Assembly: GCF_900240285.1 (NCBI RefSeq)
Contig: NZ_OESS01000002.1
Coordinates: 868,001-932,000 of the forward strand
Reading direction: 5' to 3'
Length of the DNA stretch: 64,000 nucleotides
Source: Halobacillus sp. Marseille-P3879
GTDB lineage: Bacteria; Bacillota; Bacilli; Bacillales; Halobacillaceae
Shown here piece by piece: positions 46,906-53,919 of this stretch. The notes beneath the pieces were generated by a model. That model made no database searches. It was given only the letters and a program-made list of their open reading frames with translations, and was not told the DNA's origin. The translations under genes and the position numbers were made by a program. How positions within the stretch are numbered: the stretch's first letter is position 1; each line of letters begins with the position of its first letter.

Positions 46906-48816
46906 TTGTCATTTTCTTTGGATTTTTACCGATCGCAATATCCATTTGACCTTCTCTCAGACCGGGAATTTAAAGAAATTTTCAACCATGCCGAAGTGAA
47001 AGAGTTCGGCGGCAATGAATTCATTATTCATGAAGATCAGGATGATGATACCATTGATATCCACTTTTTATTATCAGGTTTGGCTAAAAATATTATGCAC
47101 CGTTCAAACGGCCGTCAGCTGTCTGTGAGATTTTACTATCCTGGTGATTTGGTTGGGATAATGATTTTGTTAACGAGTGGGGAGATGAGATTTTCTGTAC
47201 AAGCATTAGAACCTGTGAAGACCCTTTGTTTTAAAAGGGAACCGTTTCTGAAGATTATGTCCAATAATACTCAGTTTTCAAAAGTGGTTATGGACGGGGT
47301 CAGCCACTTAATGAAAAGCTTATACGATGAAGTGAAATTTAAAAGTTCTTCTACCGACGAGGAGGATGACAAAGAATTATATAAAAAGCGAGCAGGGGCC
47401 TATATGGAACAGCCTACTTTTATCCATCCGCAGGAAACGGTTGAAAAGGCTGCACGAATGCTTCAACAGCAGAAGGTAGAGGCCTTACTCGTCAGTGAAG
47501 ACCGTCAGACCTTACTCGGTATGATTGGCTACGGAGATTTGTTAAAAGCTTATTTTGAAAACAACCATAGAGACTCTGTGTATCTCCATATGTCTGAAGA
47601 ACCCTACTCTATAAGTGACCAAGAATTTATCTATGACGCTTTAAGCTATTTAAAGCATCATCCAACTGAGATTATACCTGTTCACCATAAAGATAAAATT
47701 GTAGGAATCCTGCGCCAGTCTTCCTTCTTTACAATCAGTAATTCCGTATATTTTGATTTAACGTATAGAATCTCTAATGCATCGACTCTCAACGAACTAA
47801 AAGACCTGTCCCCGATTTATAATAAACGGTTTCAAGACTTCGTTTCCAGTCTAATTGATGAGAGAATGATGGCTTATGATATTGCTGAATTGATTACGAA
47901 CTACAACGACCGTATTCATAAACAGGTCGTTCAGATTGCAGAGGAAGAAATGATTTCTTCAGGATTGGGAGCGCCGCCGATCAACTATTGCTTCCTCGTA
48001 ATGGGTAGTGAAGGGCGGAAAGAGCAAGCATTTTCAACCGACCAGGACAACGGGATGATATTAGCTGATTACGAAAATATCCGTAATAAAGATCAAATCG
48101 ATGACTACTTTAAGCTACTTGCAGAAAAAATCAATACGATGTTAAACGAATGCGGCTTTCCTTATTGCTCAGGAGGTATTATGGCCAAAGAAGATAAATG
48201 GCGTCAGCAGAAAAATCAGTGGCAGCAAAGCATTGACGAATGGATACGCAAAATGGATGCGGAAGAAATACGCGATTTTACGATCTTTATGGATTTCCGG
48301 CCCATTTTCGGGGATTTTTCTCTGGCTTACGACCTAAAAAAACATGTGACAGCACGTGTCCAACGTTCTCTTGGTCTTCATCAGCTTTTGATGAAGGATA
48401 CATTAAGATTCCGTGTCCCTGTTCAGCCGTTCGGCCGGATTTCAGGTGTAGGAAAAAGGAAGAACTTAAACTTAAAAAAATCAGCCATTATGCAGATTGT
48501 AAATGCCATCCGAATCTACAGCATGAAATATGGAATTGAGAATATTAACACTGTCAGCAGATTGAATGCTTTGTCTGAACAAGAAAGATTTCACCCAAGG
48601 GATGCCGAAAATGCAAAGCTTTCTCTCCATCGATTAATGACTTTAAGGATAAAAGAAAATTTAGAACAGCTTAAGAATAATGAGCCTCTATCGAACGAGT
48701 TAAAGCTGGCAAAATTAAACAGGGAAGAAAGAAAATCTCTCAAAGAAGCTTTGACAATAGCCAAACGATTACAACAGGTTCTCGAGCTGAGCTATAATCG
48801 GAATCGGGTGATGTAA
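46906..48816 (+). CDS. cNMP-binding / CBS / DUF294 nucleotidyltransferase-like protein
   Basis: A 636-residue four-part protein: cyclic-nucleotide-binding fold (about 1-130), paired CBS domains (about 165-280), a DUF294 nucleotidyltransferase domain (about 300-440; GSEGRKEQAFSTDQDNG near 366-382 has the GS...DxD catalytic pattern), and its C-terminal helical domain (to 630). Homologues in other bacteria pair with the same exonuclease type found next. It may sense nucleotides and modify a protein or RNA, but no target is known. TTG 46906 has AAAGGAGGA upstream. Confidence 0.82.
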   Translation: MSFSLDFYRSQYPFDLLSDREFKEIFNHAEVKEFGGNEFIIHEDQDDDTIDIHFLLSGLAKNIMHRSNGRQLSVRFYYPGDLVGIMILLTSGEMRFSVQALEPVKTLCFKREPFLKIMSNNTQFSKVVMDGVSHLMKSLYDEVKFKSSSTDEEDDKELYKKRAGAYMEQPTFIHPQETVEKAARMLQQQKVEALLVSEDRQTLLGMIGYGDLLKAYFENNHRDSVYLHMSEEPYSISDQEFIYDALSYLKHHPTEIIPVHHKDKIVGILRQSSFFTISNSVYFDLTYRISNASTLNELKDLSPIYNKRFQDFVSSLIDERMMAYDIAELITNYNDRIHKQVVQIAEEEMISSGLGAPPINYCFLVMGSEGRKEQAFSTDQDNGMILADYENIRNKDQIDDYFKLLAEKINTMLNECGFPYCSGGIMAKEDKWRQQKNQWQQSIDEWIRKMDAEEIRDFTIFMDFRPIFGDFSLAYDLKKHVTARVQRSLGLHQLLMKDTLRFRVPVQPFGRISGVGKRKNLNLKKSAIMQIVNAIRIYSMKYGIENINTVSRLNALSEQERFHPRDAENAKLSLHRLMTLRIKENLEQLKNNEPLSNELKLAKLNREERKSLKEALTIAKRLQQVLELSYNRNRVM

Positions 48817-49556
48817 TGCTTCCCATTGACTTACAAATTTTAAAATATATTTTCTTTGAAAAACCGATCTATTATTATAAGATACGCCCTTATTTAAATA
48901 GTGATATTCATAAGGAATTGAATTTACTCATCCAGAAATATGAGAAACCAAATATCAAAAACGAAAGCCTGCTTGACATGGATTACACCATTTTCGACCT
49001 AGAAACAACAGGTTTTATACCAGAAATCGGACATGAAGTGATTTCCATCGGAGCAATAAGAATGAAGGGAAAAGATACACTGCACAGCACGACTTTCTAC
49101 AAACTCGTACAACCAATCCGGCCAGTCGGGCGCCAAACATTAAAATTGACTGGTTTGAAAAAAGATCAGTTAAACCAGTCAGAATCGTTTCTAGACGTTT
49201 TTAAGGAGTTTCTCCACTTTAGTGAAGGCTCTGTGCTGGTGGCCCACCCAGCTAAATTCGATATGCGTTTTGTGCAAACAATGCTTAAACGCTGGAAACT
49301 CCCTGAACTAGATACACCGGTGATTGACTCCCAAAAGCTTGCAAAGTTTCTGTTTCCTGATGAGAAGCCGCAGCTTGACCCGCTGTTGAAAAAATTTAAT
49401 ATTACTAAACGCACCAGACATCATGCCCTTAACGATGCAGTTATGACCTCGGAATTGTTCGGGTACTTCCTACAGGAGCTAACCCTCAAACAAGATCGTA
49501 CTTTTGAAGAGCTGAAGCACCTACTATATCAACATCAAAAAGCGAGAAACACTTAG
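48816..49556 (+). CDS. DEDDh 3'-5' exonuclease, PolC/DnaQ-like
   Basis: A 246-residue exonuclease. Residues 56-215 form the DnaQ-like domain: FDLETTG (Asp and Glu, about 60-66), HPAKFDMRF (Asp, about 146), and RHHALNDA (His and Asp, about 202-209). A helical 55-residue head precedes it. The start overlaps the previous stop as TAATG, so the two proteins are translated together and probably work together. Confidence 0.85.
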   Translation: MLPIDLQILKYIFFEKPIYYYKIRPYLNSDIHKELNLLIQKYEKPNIKNESLLDMDYTIFDLETTGFIPEIGHEVISIGAIRMKGKDTLHSTTFYKLVQPIRPVGRQTLKLTGLKKDQLNQSESFLDVFKEFLHFSEGSVLVAHPAKFDMRFVQTMLKRWKLPELDTPVIDSQKLAKFLFPDEKPQLDPLLKKFNITKRTRHHALNDAVMTSELFGYFLQELTLKQDRTFEELKHLLYQHQKARNT

Positions 49557-49565
49557 GTTTCTCGC

Positions 49566-49607
49566 CAGCTTGTAGAGAAACCCCGTGTTTTTCAGCAAGC
49601 TTTTTTG
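49566..49607 (+). terminator. Terminator of the exonuclease operon
   Basis: AGCTTG (49567-49572) pairs with CAAGCT (49596-49601), followed by six T. Just before it, around the stop codon (49542-49566), lies another perfect hairpin GCGAGAAAC/GTTTCTCGC. Confidence 0.75.
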
Positions 49608-49614
49608 TGTTCAT

Positions 49615-49740
49615 GGGCAGGCGAATACCCACTCACTTTCCGCGGACGACCGCCCGAGGCTCCTCGTGAAACCCACACTGCGGGGTCTCGGATCGCTCGT
49701 TTTTCCGCAGGAGTCTCGCAGTATTCGCCCGCCCGTAACT
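49615..49740 (+). repeat. Structured intergenic repeat, copy 4
   Basis: GGGCAGGCGAATAC (49615-49628) pairs with GTATTCGCCCGCCC (49721-49734), 13 of 14 bases. Inside are GAGGCTCCTC, CTGCGGGGTCTCGG and CCGCAGGAGTC, matching the CCTGCGGG/CCCRCAGGAG part of copies 1-3. Its arms differ from copy 1 but the fold is the same. Open frames across it are not supported as genes. Confidence 0.65.
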
Positions 49741-49759
49741 GAAAAAGACTCTCCTTTAC

Positions 49760-50005
49760 CTAGCTTACCCTGTCTCGGTGAAGGACAATCTTTTTCATGG
49801 TCTGACAGGCAGCTGTCAGTAATACCTGTTCCCGGACATTTTCTTTTCAACGCAAACGACAATAACGCAGCCCGTGAAGTTCTTTGGAATCTGCGAAGCT
49901 ACGCTCAATTTTCTCTTTTTTCATTCGATAAATCCATTTGCCCTCATTAGATAATGCTTTTTATTTTGGGTACATGTCGCAAGATGGGGGCATTCCTTAG
50001 AGTGA
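49760..50005 (-). pseudogene. Degenerate IS1182-type transposase C-terminus
   Basis: Minus-strand translation gives MFHSKECPHLATCTQNKKHY near 50005-49945, then after a frame change KWIYRMKKEKIERSFADSKE, LHGLRYCRLR, an in-frame TGA, then KENVREQVLLTAACQTMKKI, ending at TAG 49760. This is the zinc-finger and C-terminal catalytic part of an IS1182-family transposase (ERSFAD with the final Glu region). The frameshift/deletion and stop mean it is dead. The N-terminal part is absent. It lies directly beside repeat copy 4. Confidence 0.75.
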
Positions 50006-50078
50006 AACATGACTAACACCGCCTTAGAGAGTTCTTACCTATAGTGTACGAAATTAACGCAGTGAAAAATGGAAGTTC

Positions 50079-50119
50079 CATAAAAAAATAAAGACTGCCG
50101 AGACTTTCTCGACAGTCTG
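50079..50119 (-). terminator. Terminator of the aspartokinase gene
   Basis: AGACTGcCGAGA (50092-50103) and TCTCGaCAGTCT (50107-50118) pair with one mismatch; the minus strand continues TTTATTTTTTTATGG. It lies 36 bases after the gene. Confidence 0.85.
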
Positions 50120-50120
50120 A

Positions 50121-50144
50121 GCGAGAAACACTTAGGTTTATCGC
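50121..50144 (+). repeat. Second copy of the exonuclease-end hairpin
   Basis: This 24-base sequence repeats 49542-49565 with a single change (second arm GTTTATCGC instead of GTTTCTCGC). The two copies enclose terminator, repeat copy 4 and the dead transposase, 579 bases apart. Confidence 0.75.
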
Positions 50145-50154
50145 CTTAGTTTAA

Positions 50155-51501
50155 TTAGAAAAATGCACGATATAATGATTGTACGGCCCGATTTAAATCA
50201 TCATCTTTAATCCCAAACATCATAGAAACTTCAGAAGACCCCTGGTTAATCATATCGATATTAACGCCAGCATCCTTAAATGCTGTTGAAGCTTTACTGG
50301 CTACGCCTATTGCTTCATTCATACCTTCACCAACGATCATTATCATGGCCATATTTCTTTCAATAGAAATGGTATCTACGTTTAATTCTGTTAAGATTCG
50401 CTTTTTAACTATTTCTTCCTTCTCTTCAGAAAGCTGATGATCTCTAATAATCACAGACATATCATCAATTCCTGATGGTGCATGCTCAAACGAAATGCCT
50501 TCCTCTTCAAGTATTTGAAGTAATTTACGGCCAAATCCAACTTCCCGGTTCATTAAATACTTACTTACGTATAAATTTAAAAACCCTGAGTCACTTGCGA
50601 TTCCAGCCACATGTCCTTCTCTTTCAGGAAGTTCTGCAACAATCATAGTGCCTTCGCCGTCCGGATTATTCGTATTTTTAATACACACAGGAATCTTTTC
50701 TTTAAAAGCCGGTATTAAGGCTTCATCGTGAAAAACAGAGAAACCGGCATAAGATAGTTCTCTCATTTCACGGTATGTTAGAGATTTTAACTCTTTAGGC
50801 TGTTCAACAATCATCGGATTAACGCAGAATACAGAGTCAACGTCTGTAAAGTTCTCATAAAGATCTGCTTTCATGCCTGCCGCAACAATTGAGCCGGTAA
50901 TATCAGAACCTCCGCGTGAAAAGGTAACTAAATCCCCGTCCAGCGTAAATCCAAAGAAACCAGGTATAACGAGTACACCGGCTTTGTCTCTTAATTTAAA
51001 TAAATGCTCAAAACTTTCATCAAGCACAAGGGCGCCGCCTGGTTCATCACTTACAAATATACCGGCATCTTTCGGATTAACATAAGAAGATTCCAGTTCC
51101 CTTGCGTTTAAGTAAGCACTTAATATCAATGCCGTGCCGTCTTCGCCACAAGACTTAAGAGCATCCATACCACGTTTTACATCTGTTTCTAAAATTTCAC
51201 AAGCATCATCAATACGTTTCTGAATGGTGTTGATAATAGAATGGTCTAATTCCAGTTCTCTAATAATAGATGCAAAGCGTTCAATCACCTGATCATAAAT
51301 GGCTTTATTTTTTACTTTCACTTGCACAGATTCTCCAAGGGCAATAAGAAGATCGGTTGTTTTCGTATCCTTGGAGTGCCTTTTACCAGGAGCAGAAACG
51401 ACAATTGCCTTCCTCTGGGGATCTGCTTTAATAATTTCTGAAACTTTTCTTAATTGATTCGCATCGGCAACTGAGCTGCCGCCGAATTTTACTACTTTCA
51501 T
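50155..51501 (-). CDS. Aspartate kinase
   Basis: A 448-residue aspartokinase of the monofunctional, lysine-type (ThrA/LysC/YclM) class, first step to Lys, Thr, Met and, in halophiles, ectoine. KFGGSSVADA (4-13) binds substrate, SRGGSDITGS (about 200-209) is the catalytic/ATP region, and two ACT domains follow from about 300 (GIASDSGFLNLYVS, MIMIVGEGMN). AGGGAGTTG precedes ATG 51501. No lysine riboswitch is seen upstream; ACT-mediated feedback is expected. No other pathway gene is adjacent. Confidence 0.92.
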   Translation of the reverse strand: MKVVKFGGSSVADANQLRKVSEIIKADPQRKAIVVSAPGKRHSKDTKTTDLLIALGESVQVKVKNKAIYDQVIERFASIIRELELDHSIINTIQKRIDDACEILETDVKRGMDALKSCGEDGTALILSAYLNARELESSYVNPKDAGIFVSDEPGGALVLDESFEHLFKLRDKAGVLVIPGFFGFTLDGDLVTFSRGGSDITGSIVAAGMKADLYENFTDVDSVFCVNPMIVEQPKELKSLTYREMRELSYAGFSVFHDEALIPAFKEKIPVCIKNTNNPDGEGTMIVAELPEREGHVAGIASDSGFLNLYVSKYLMNREVGFGRKLLQILEEEGISFEHAPSGIDDMSVIIRDHQLSEEKEEIVKKRILTELNVDTISIERNMAMIMIVGEGMNEAIGVASKASTAFKDAGVNIDMINQGSSEVSMMFGIKDDDLNRAVQSLYRAFF

Positions 51502-51548
51502 TTGTACAACTCCCTGTTATGATGAACTAAAGTGTCTAATAATTAAGA

Positions 51549-51557
51549 ATTGTACCA
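51549..51557 (-). promoter_or_regulatory. Extended -10 promoter of the aspartokinase gene
   Basis: TGGTACAAT on the minus strand is an extended -10 element about 50 bases before the start codon. A palindrome-like GATGAAATACAAATTCATC lies just upstream (near 51573-51591) and could be an operator. No convincing -35. Confidence 0.45.
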
Positions 51558-51980
51558 TAATCTGTCGAGAAGATGAAATACAAATTCATCATATTTTTAC
51601 TCAATCATAATTAAGACGGTCTCTCTATATAACTTTTTTAATTTAATTTCTTCTAAATTAAAAACAGTGTCCGCTACTAATTAAATAATTGTGTACGTGG
51701 AAGGTTTTAATGAAATTTCGTTAAAAAGTATTCTTAAATAACAATTTTGAATTGCACGGAAGTACTTTACAAATAAAGACGGTGGTTGATGATTCACATA
51801 TTTCATTTAGGAATTAAAATTTTCCACAAAAAAACCTCCTATAAATTGAGTGGGGTTTCCAAATCTTCTCAATGAATAAGAGATTAAAAACTGTTGGAAT
51901 AACACTGGTGTTTTATCGGTTTAAAATAATTTTTATTATTCACCAGTGACAACATATTAATCAATCATGAGTTCTATGAA
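51558..51980. other. AT-rich gap between aspartokinase and the spo0A fragment
   Basis: No gene is supported. An inverted repeat CACTGGTG/CACCAGTG (51903-51910 with 51941-51948) encloses a second one (AATAAT TTTT ATTATT), and an imperfect hairpin near 51826-51858 is followed by seven T on the minus strand. The latter is a candidate terminator for spo0A transcripts. Confidence 0.45.
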
Positions 51981-52172
51981 TTAAGACGCTTTGTGCTCTA
52001 ATCTTAAGCGGTCAGCTACCATCGCTATAAATTCGCTGTTTGTCGGTTTTGCTTTTGTAGAGGAGATTGTATAGCCAAATAAAGATGAAATTGCTTCAAT
52101 ATTTCCTCGGTTCCACGCCACTTCTATGGCATGACGGATAGCTCGTTCTACCCTCGAAGCCGTAGTATTATA
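51981..52172 (-). pseudogene. spo0A: spo0A 3' fragment (last 63 codons) at a prophage junction
   Basis: Minus-strand translation gives [20 protein letters not shown] then [40 protein letters not shown] and KAS before TAA. This is the C-terminal end of Spo0A, nearly identical to B. subtilis, covering the recognition helix and dimer end of the DNA-binding domain. There is no start; just upstream the frame reads ACT, then TAA (52178-52176), and phage DNA follows. The neighbours bkdR and yqzF show this is the true spo0A locus. Codons about 1-204 must lie beyond the prophage, outside the window, if present. Confidence 0.93.
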
Positions 52173-52180
52173 AGTTTAAA

Positions 52181-52199
52181 ACCCGTCTATTCATCGGGT
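52181..52199 (-). terminator. Weak hairpin at the attachment end
   Basis: ACCCG and CGGGT pair across a nine-base loop, followed on the minus strand by TTTAA and then the spo0A fragment. It could stop phage transcripts at the boundary. Confidence 0.45.
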
Positions 52200-52201
52200 A
52201 A

Positions 52202-52295
52202 TTTATTGGTATGATTTTAGATGTTTATTGGTCACTTGCGTAACCTATTTATAGAATAGACTATATTGTAGTAACTTGCAATAACTAATAGACTA
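52202..52295. repeat. Three pairs of short direct repeats next to the junction
   Basis: TTTATTGGT occurs at 52202-52210 and 52224-52232, ACTTGC plus TAAC at 52234-52244 and 52274-52285, and AATAGACTA at 52255-52263 and 52287-52295. They lie within 125 bases of the spo0A junction, before the first phage gene. They could be integrase or excisionase arm sites. Confidence 0.5.
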
Positions 52296-52353
52296 ATAAA
52301 AATACGCTATATAATAAGGAAGAAACACAAAAAACTAGTCAAGAATTGAGTAG

Positions 52354-52638
52354 TTACTTTGATACTCTCTCATTTACTTTATCTTTTATGATCGTTAGAA
52401 GTTTTATCACTTCAGCAAAACCTATAATCAATAAGCCAGATACCAATGTAGGAAGAAACCAAATTAAGAATATATTCCAATCAACTACATAAGTTATATC
52501 TGCCATATACAAAGCAACTATAATACCTAACGCAATTTCTAATCCTCCAACCCAGAACAATACCTGTGAAATACTACTGGGGTTTGGTTCTTGTATTCCA
52601 AAATGCGGCTCTACTGCCTCTTCGTTTCTTTCTTCCAT
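52354..52638 (-). CDS. Small two-helix membrane protein, phage
   Basis: A 94-residue protein not recognised. Two hydrophobic segments (about 24-46 and 57-82) follow a Glu-rich head. ATG 52638 has GGAGAG at eight bases; an upstream ATG is too close to its own site. It is the last prophage gene before the spo0A junction and is separated by a 98-base gap from the pilin-like pair. Confidence 0.6.
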   Translation of the reverse strand: MEERNEEAVEPHFGIQEPNPSSISQVLFWVGGLEIALGIIVALYMADITYVVDWNIFLIWFLPTLVSGLLIIGFAEVIKLLTIIKDKVNERVSK

Positions 52639-52736
52639 ATGTGTCACTCTCCCCATTCCTTATTTTGTTAATTATTCACTCTATTCTAAGGAAAGAAAGG
52701 GTATTCCTTCATTATTCTTATTTTATCAATCAATTT

Positions 52737-52946
52737 TTAATTTGTTATTACAATCATTCCCCCATAAAGGAATACTCCAATGACCCCTAATTTAGCTAAA
52801 CCTTTGCTAACCATATTCAGAAATGCATATACTCCTATTGATACACCCACCAAGAGAGGGGATACTGTAATATACTCCGCCAAGAGATCAGTCATTCCCT
52901 CTTTTGCCCTTCCAACAATCCACTCCGTTACAATACCCATCTTCAT
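52737..52946 (-). CDS. Small membrane protein next to pilin-like protein
   Basis: A 69-residue protein with a long hydrophobic stretch (about 26-67, SPLLVGVSIGVYAFLNMVSK onward). Its ATG overlaps the stop of the pilin-like gene as TAATG, and AAAGGAGTG lies upstream, so both are made together. Not recognised; could be a second subunit of a membrane channel or pore. Confidence 0.6.
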   Translation of the reverse strand: MKMGIVTEWIVGRAKEGMTDLLAEYITVSPLLVGVSIGVYAFLNMVSKGLAKLGVIGVFLYGGMIVITN

Positions 52947-53317
52947 TAAGACACTCCTTTCATGGCATCCACCAAGATATTCAACACCATTGGAGTCATC
53001 ATGACTAACACATAACCTAATCCAGCACCTTGCATCATTGAGAAGCCTTTCTCTTTATTACCAATCATAATAAATAAAGCTCCGCCTAATACCACAACCA
53101 TTGCAACTGGATAAGCCATAGCCTGAACTAAGCCTATTAATGGATCGAATGCTTTTACAACTGAGTTATACATTTGATCTGAACTTTGAGCAAATACTGG
53201 CTTTGCTGTGAAAAATGGTGCTACAGCTAAAGGAGCTAATGAAATGCCATGAAATTTAGTCTTTGCCTTGTAACTACCGTCCATAAACTCACCAAACTTA
53301 TAAGTCTTCGTTTTCAT
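52946..53317 (-). CDS. Pilin-like (VirB2/TrbC-type topology) membrane protein
   Basis: A 123-residue protein with a signal-like segment (about 25-45, LAPLAVAPFFTAKPVFAQS, cleavage likely after FAQ or nearby) and two membrane helices (about 66-85 and 92-115). This is the layout of VirB2/TrbC pilins of conjugation systems; sequence identity was not established. It is 11 bases downstream of the replication-relaxation gene. Confidence 0.55.
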   Translation of the reverse strand: MKTKTYKFGEFMDGSYKAKTKFHGISLAPLAVAPFFTAKPVFAQSSDQMYNSVVKAFDPLIGLVQAMAYPVAMVVVLGGALFIMIGNKEKGFSMMQGAGLGYVLVMMTPMVLNILVDAMKGVS

Positions 53318-53328
53318 GTGAATCCCCC

Positions 53329-53919
53329 TTAGATAAAGTCAGTATTTAAATACACATCTGCGTCTAAACCTTCGCATAATTCCAGCAACTTATTTCTCCT
53401 GTATTCTGTTGTGGTCATCCAAATTATCTTGGGTACGTTGCGAAATGCGTTACGTTCAATTAAACGCCTATACTTATCTATTTTCGTTCGATTCTTTTTC
53501 ATTGTCTGTGTATTATCGACTTCGACAATGAAATACCTGTTATCTAATTGAAAGATTGCATCAGGCACAACTGTTATCTTTCCTAATTTAATACGCATCT
53601 CATTTTCCCATGTCTCAGGGCTACCATAAGCAACATACAAAGCGTTTCTCATCAAGTAATGATTAATATTCCCAGTTTTTTTACGTACCTTGTCACACTC
53701 AACTCTAGAACGTCCCTTACTGTTCAGGTAGTAGATGTTCTGACCATCTTTAAAAGTGTTGAGATAAGGGCTCATTCGTTGCAATACTTTCTGAGCGTTA
53801 CGGTCACTTTTTAGATCATGTAAGACTTGTAATTGTCCCCTAGTCATATAGTCAAGCTTTTTCAAGGATAAGAGTATCTGTTCTTCCCTCTCCATTCTCT
53901 TTGCCTTGTTCTGATCCAT
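53329..53919 (-). CDS. Replication-relaxation family protein
   Basis: A 196-residue protein. An N-terminal winged helix (about 10-60, MTRGQLQVLHDLKSDRNAQK) is followed by a nuclease-like alpha/beta core (VVPDAIFQLDNRYFIVEVDN, about 117-136, with the D...EVD pattern), as in the replication-relaxation (Rep_relax) proteins of phages and mobile plasmids. It overlaps the FtsK-like gene by 68 bases. Its ribosome site and start codon are duplicated in tandem just upstream. Confidence 0.72.
   Translation of the reverse strand: MDQNKAKRMEREEQILLSLKKLDYMTRGQLQVLHDLKSDRNAQKVLQRMSPYLNTFKDGQNIYYLNSKGRSRVECDKVRKKTGNINHYLMRNALYVAYGSPETWENEMRIKLGKITVVPDAIFQLDNRYFIVEVDNTQTMKKNRTKIDKYRRLIERNAFRNVPKIIWMTTTEYRRNKLLELCEGLDADVYLNTDFI

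Noticed and set aside
49585-49950. Open frames on both strands across 49.6-49.95 kb
   Set aside because: They cross repeat copy 4 and the antisense of the dead transposase; composition and start signals do not support genes.
51502-51980. Lysine riboswitch before the aspartokinase gene
   Set aside because: No L-box helices or conserved loops are seen; only an extended -10 and a short palindrome.
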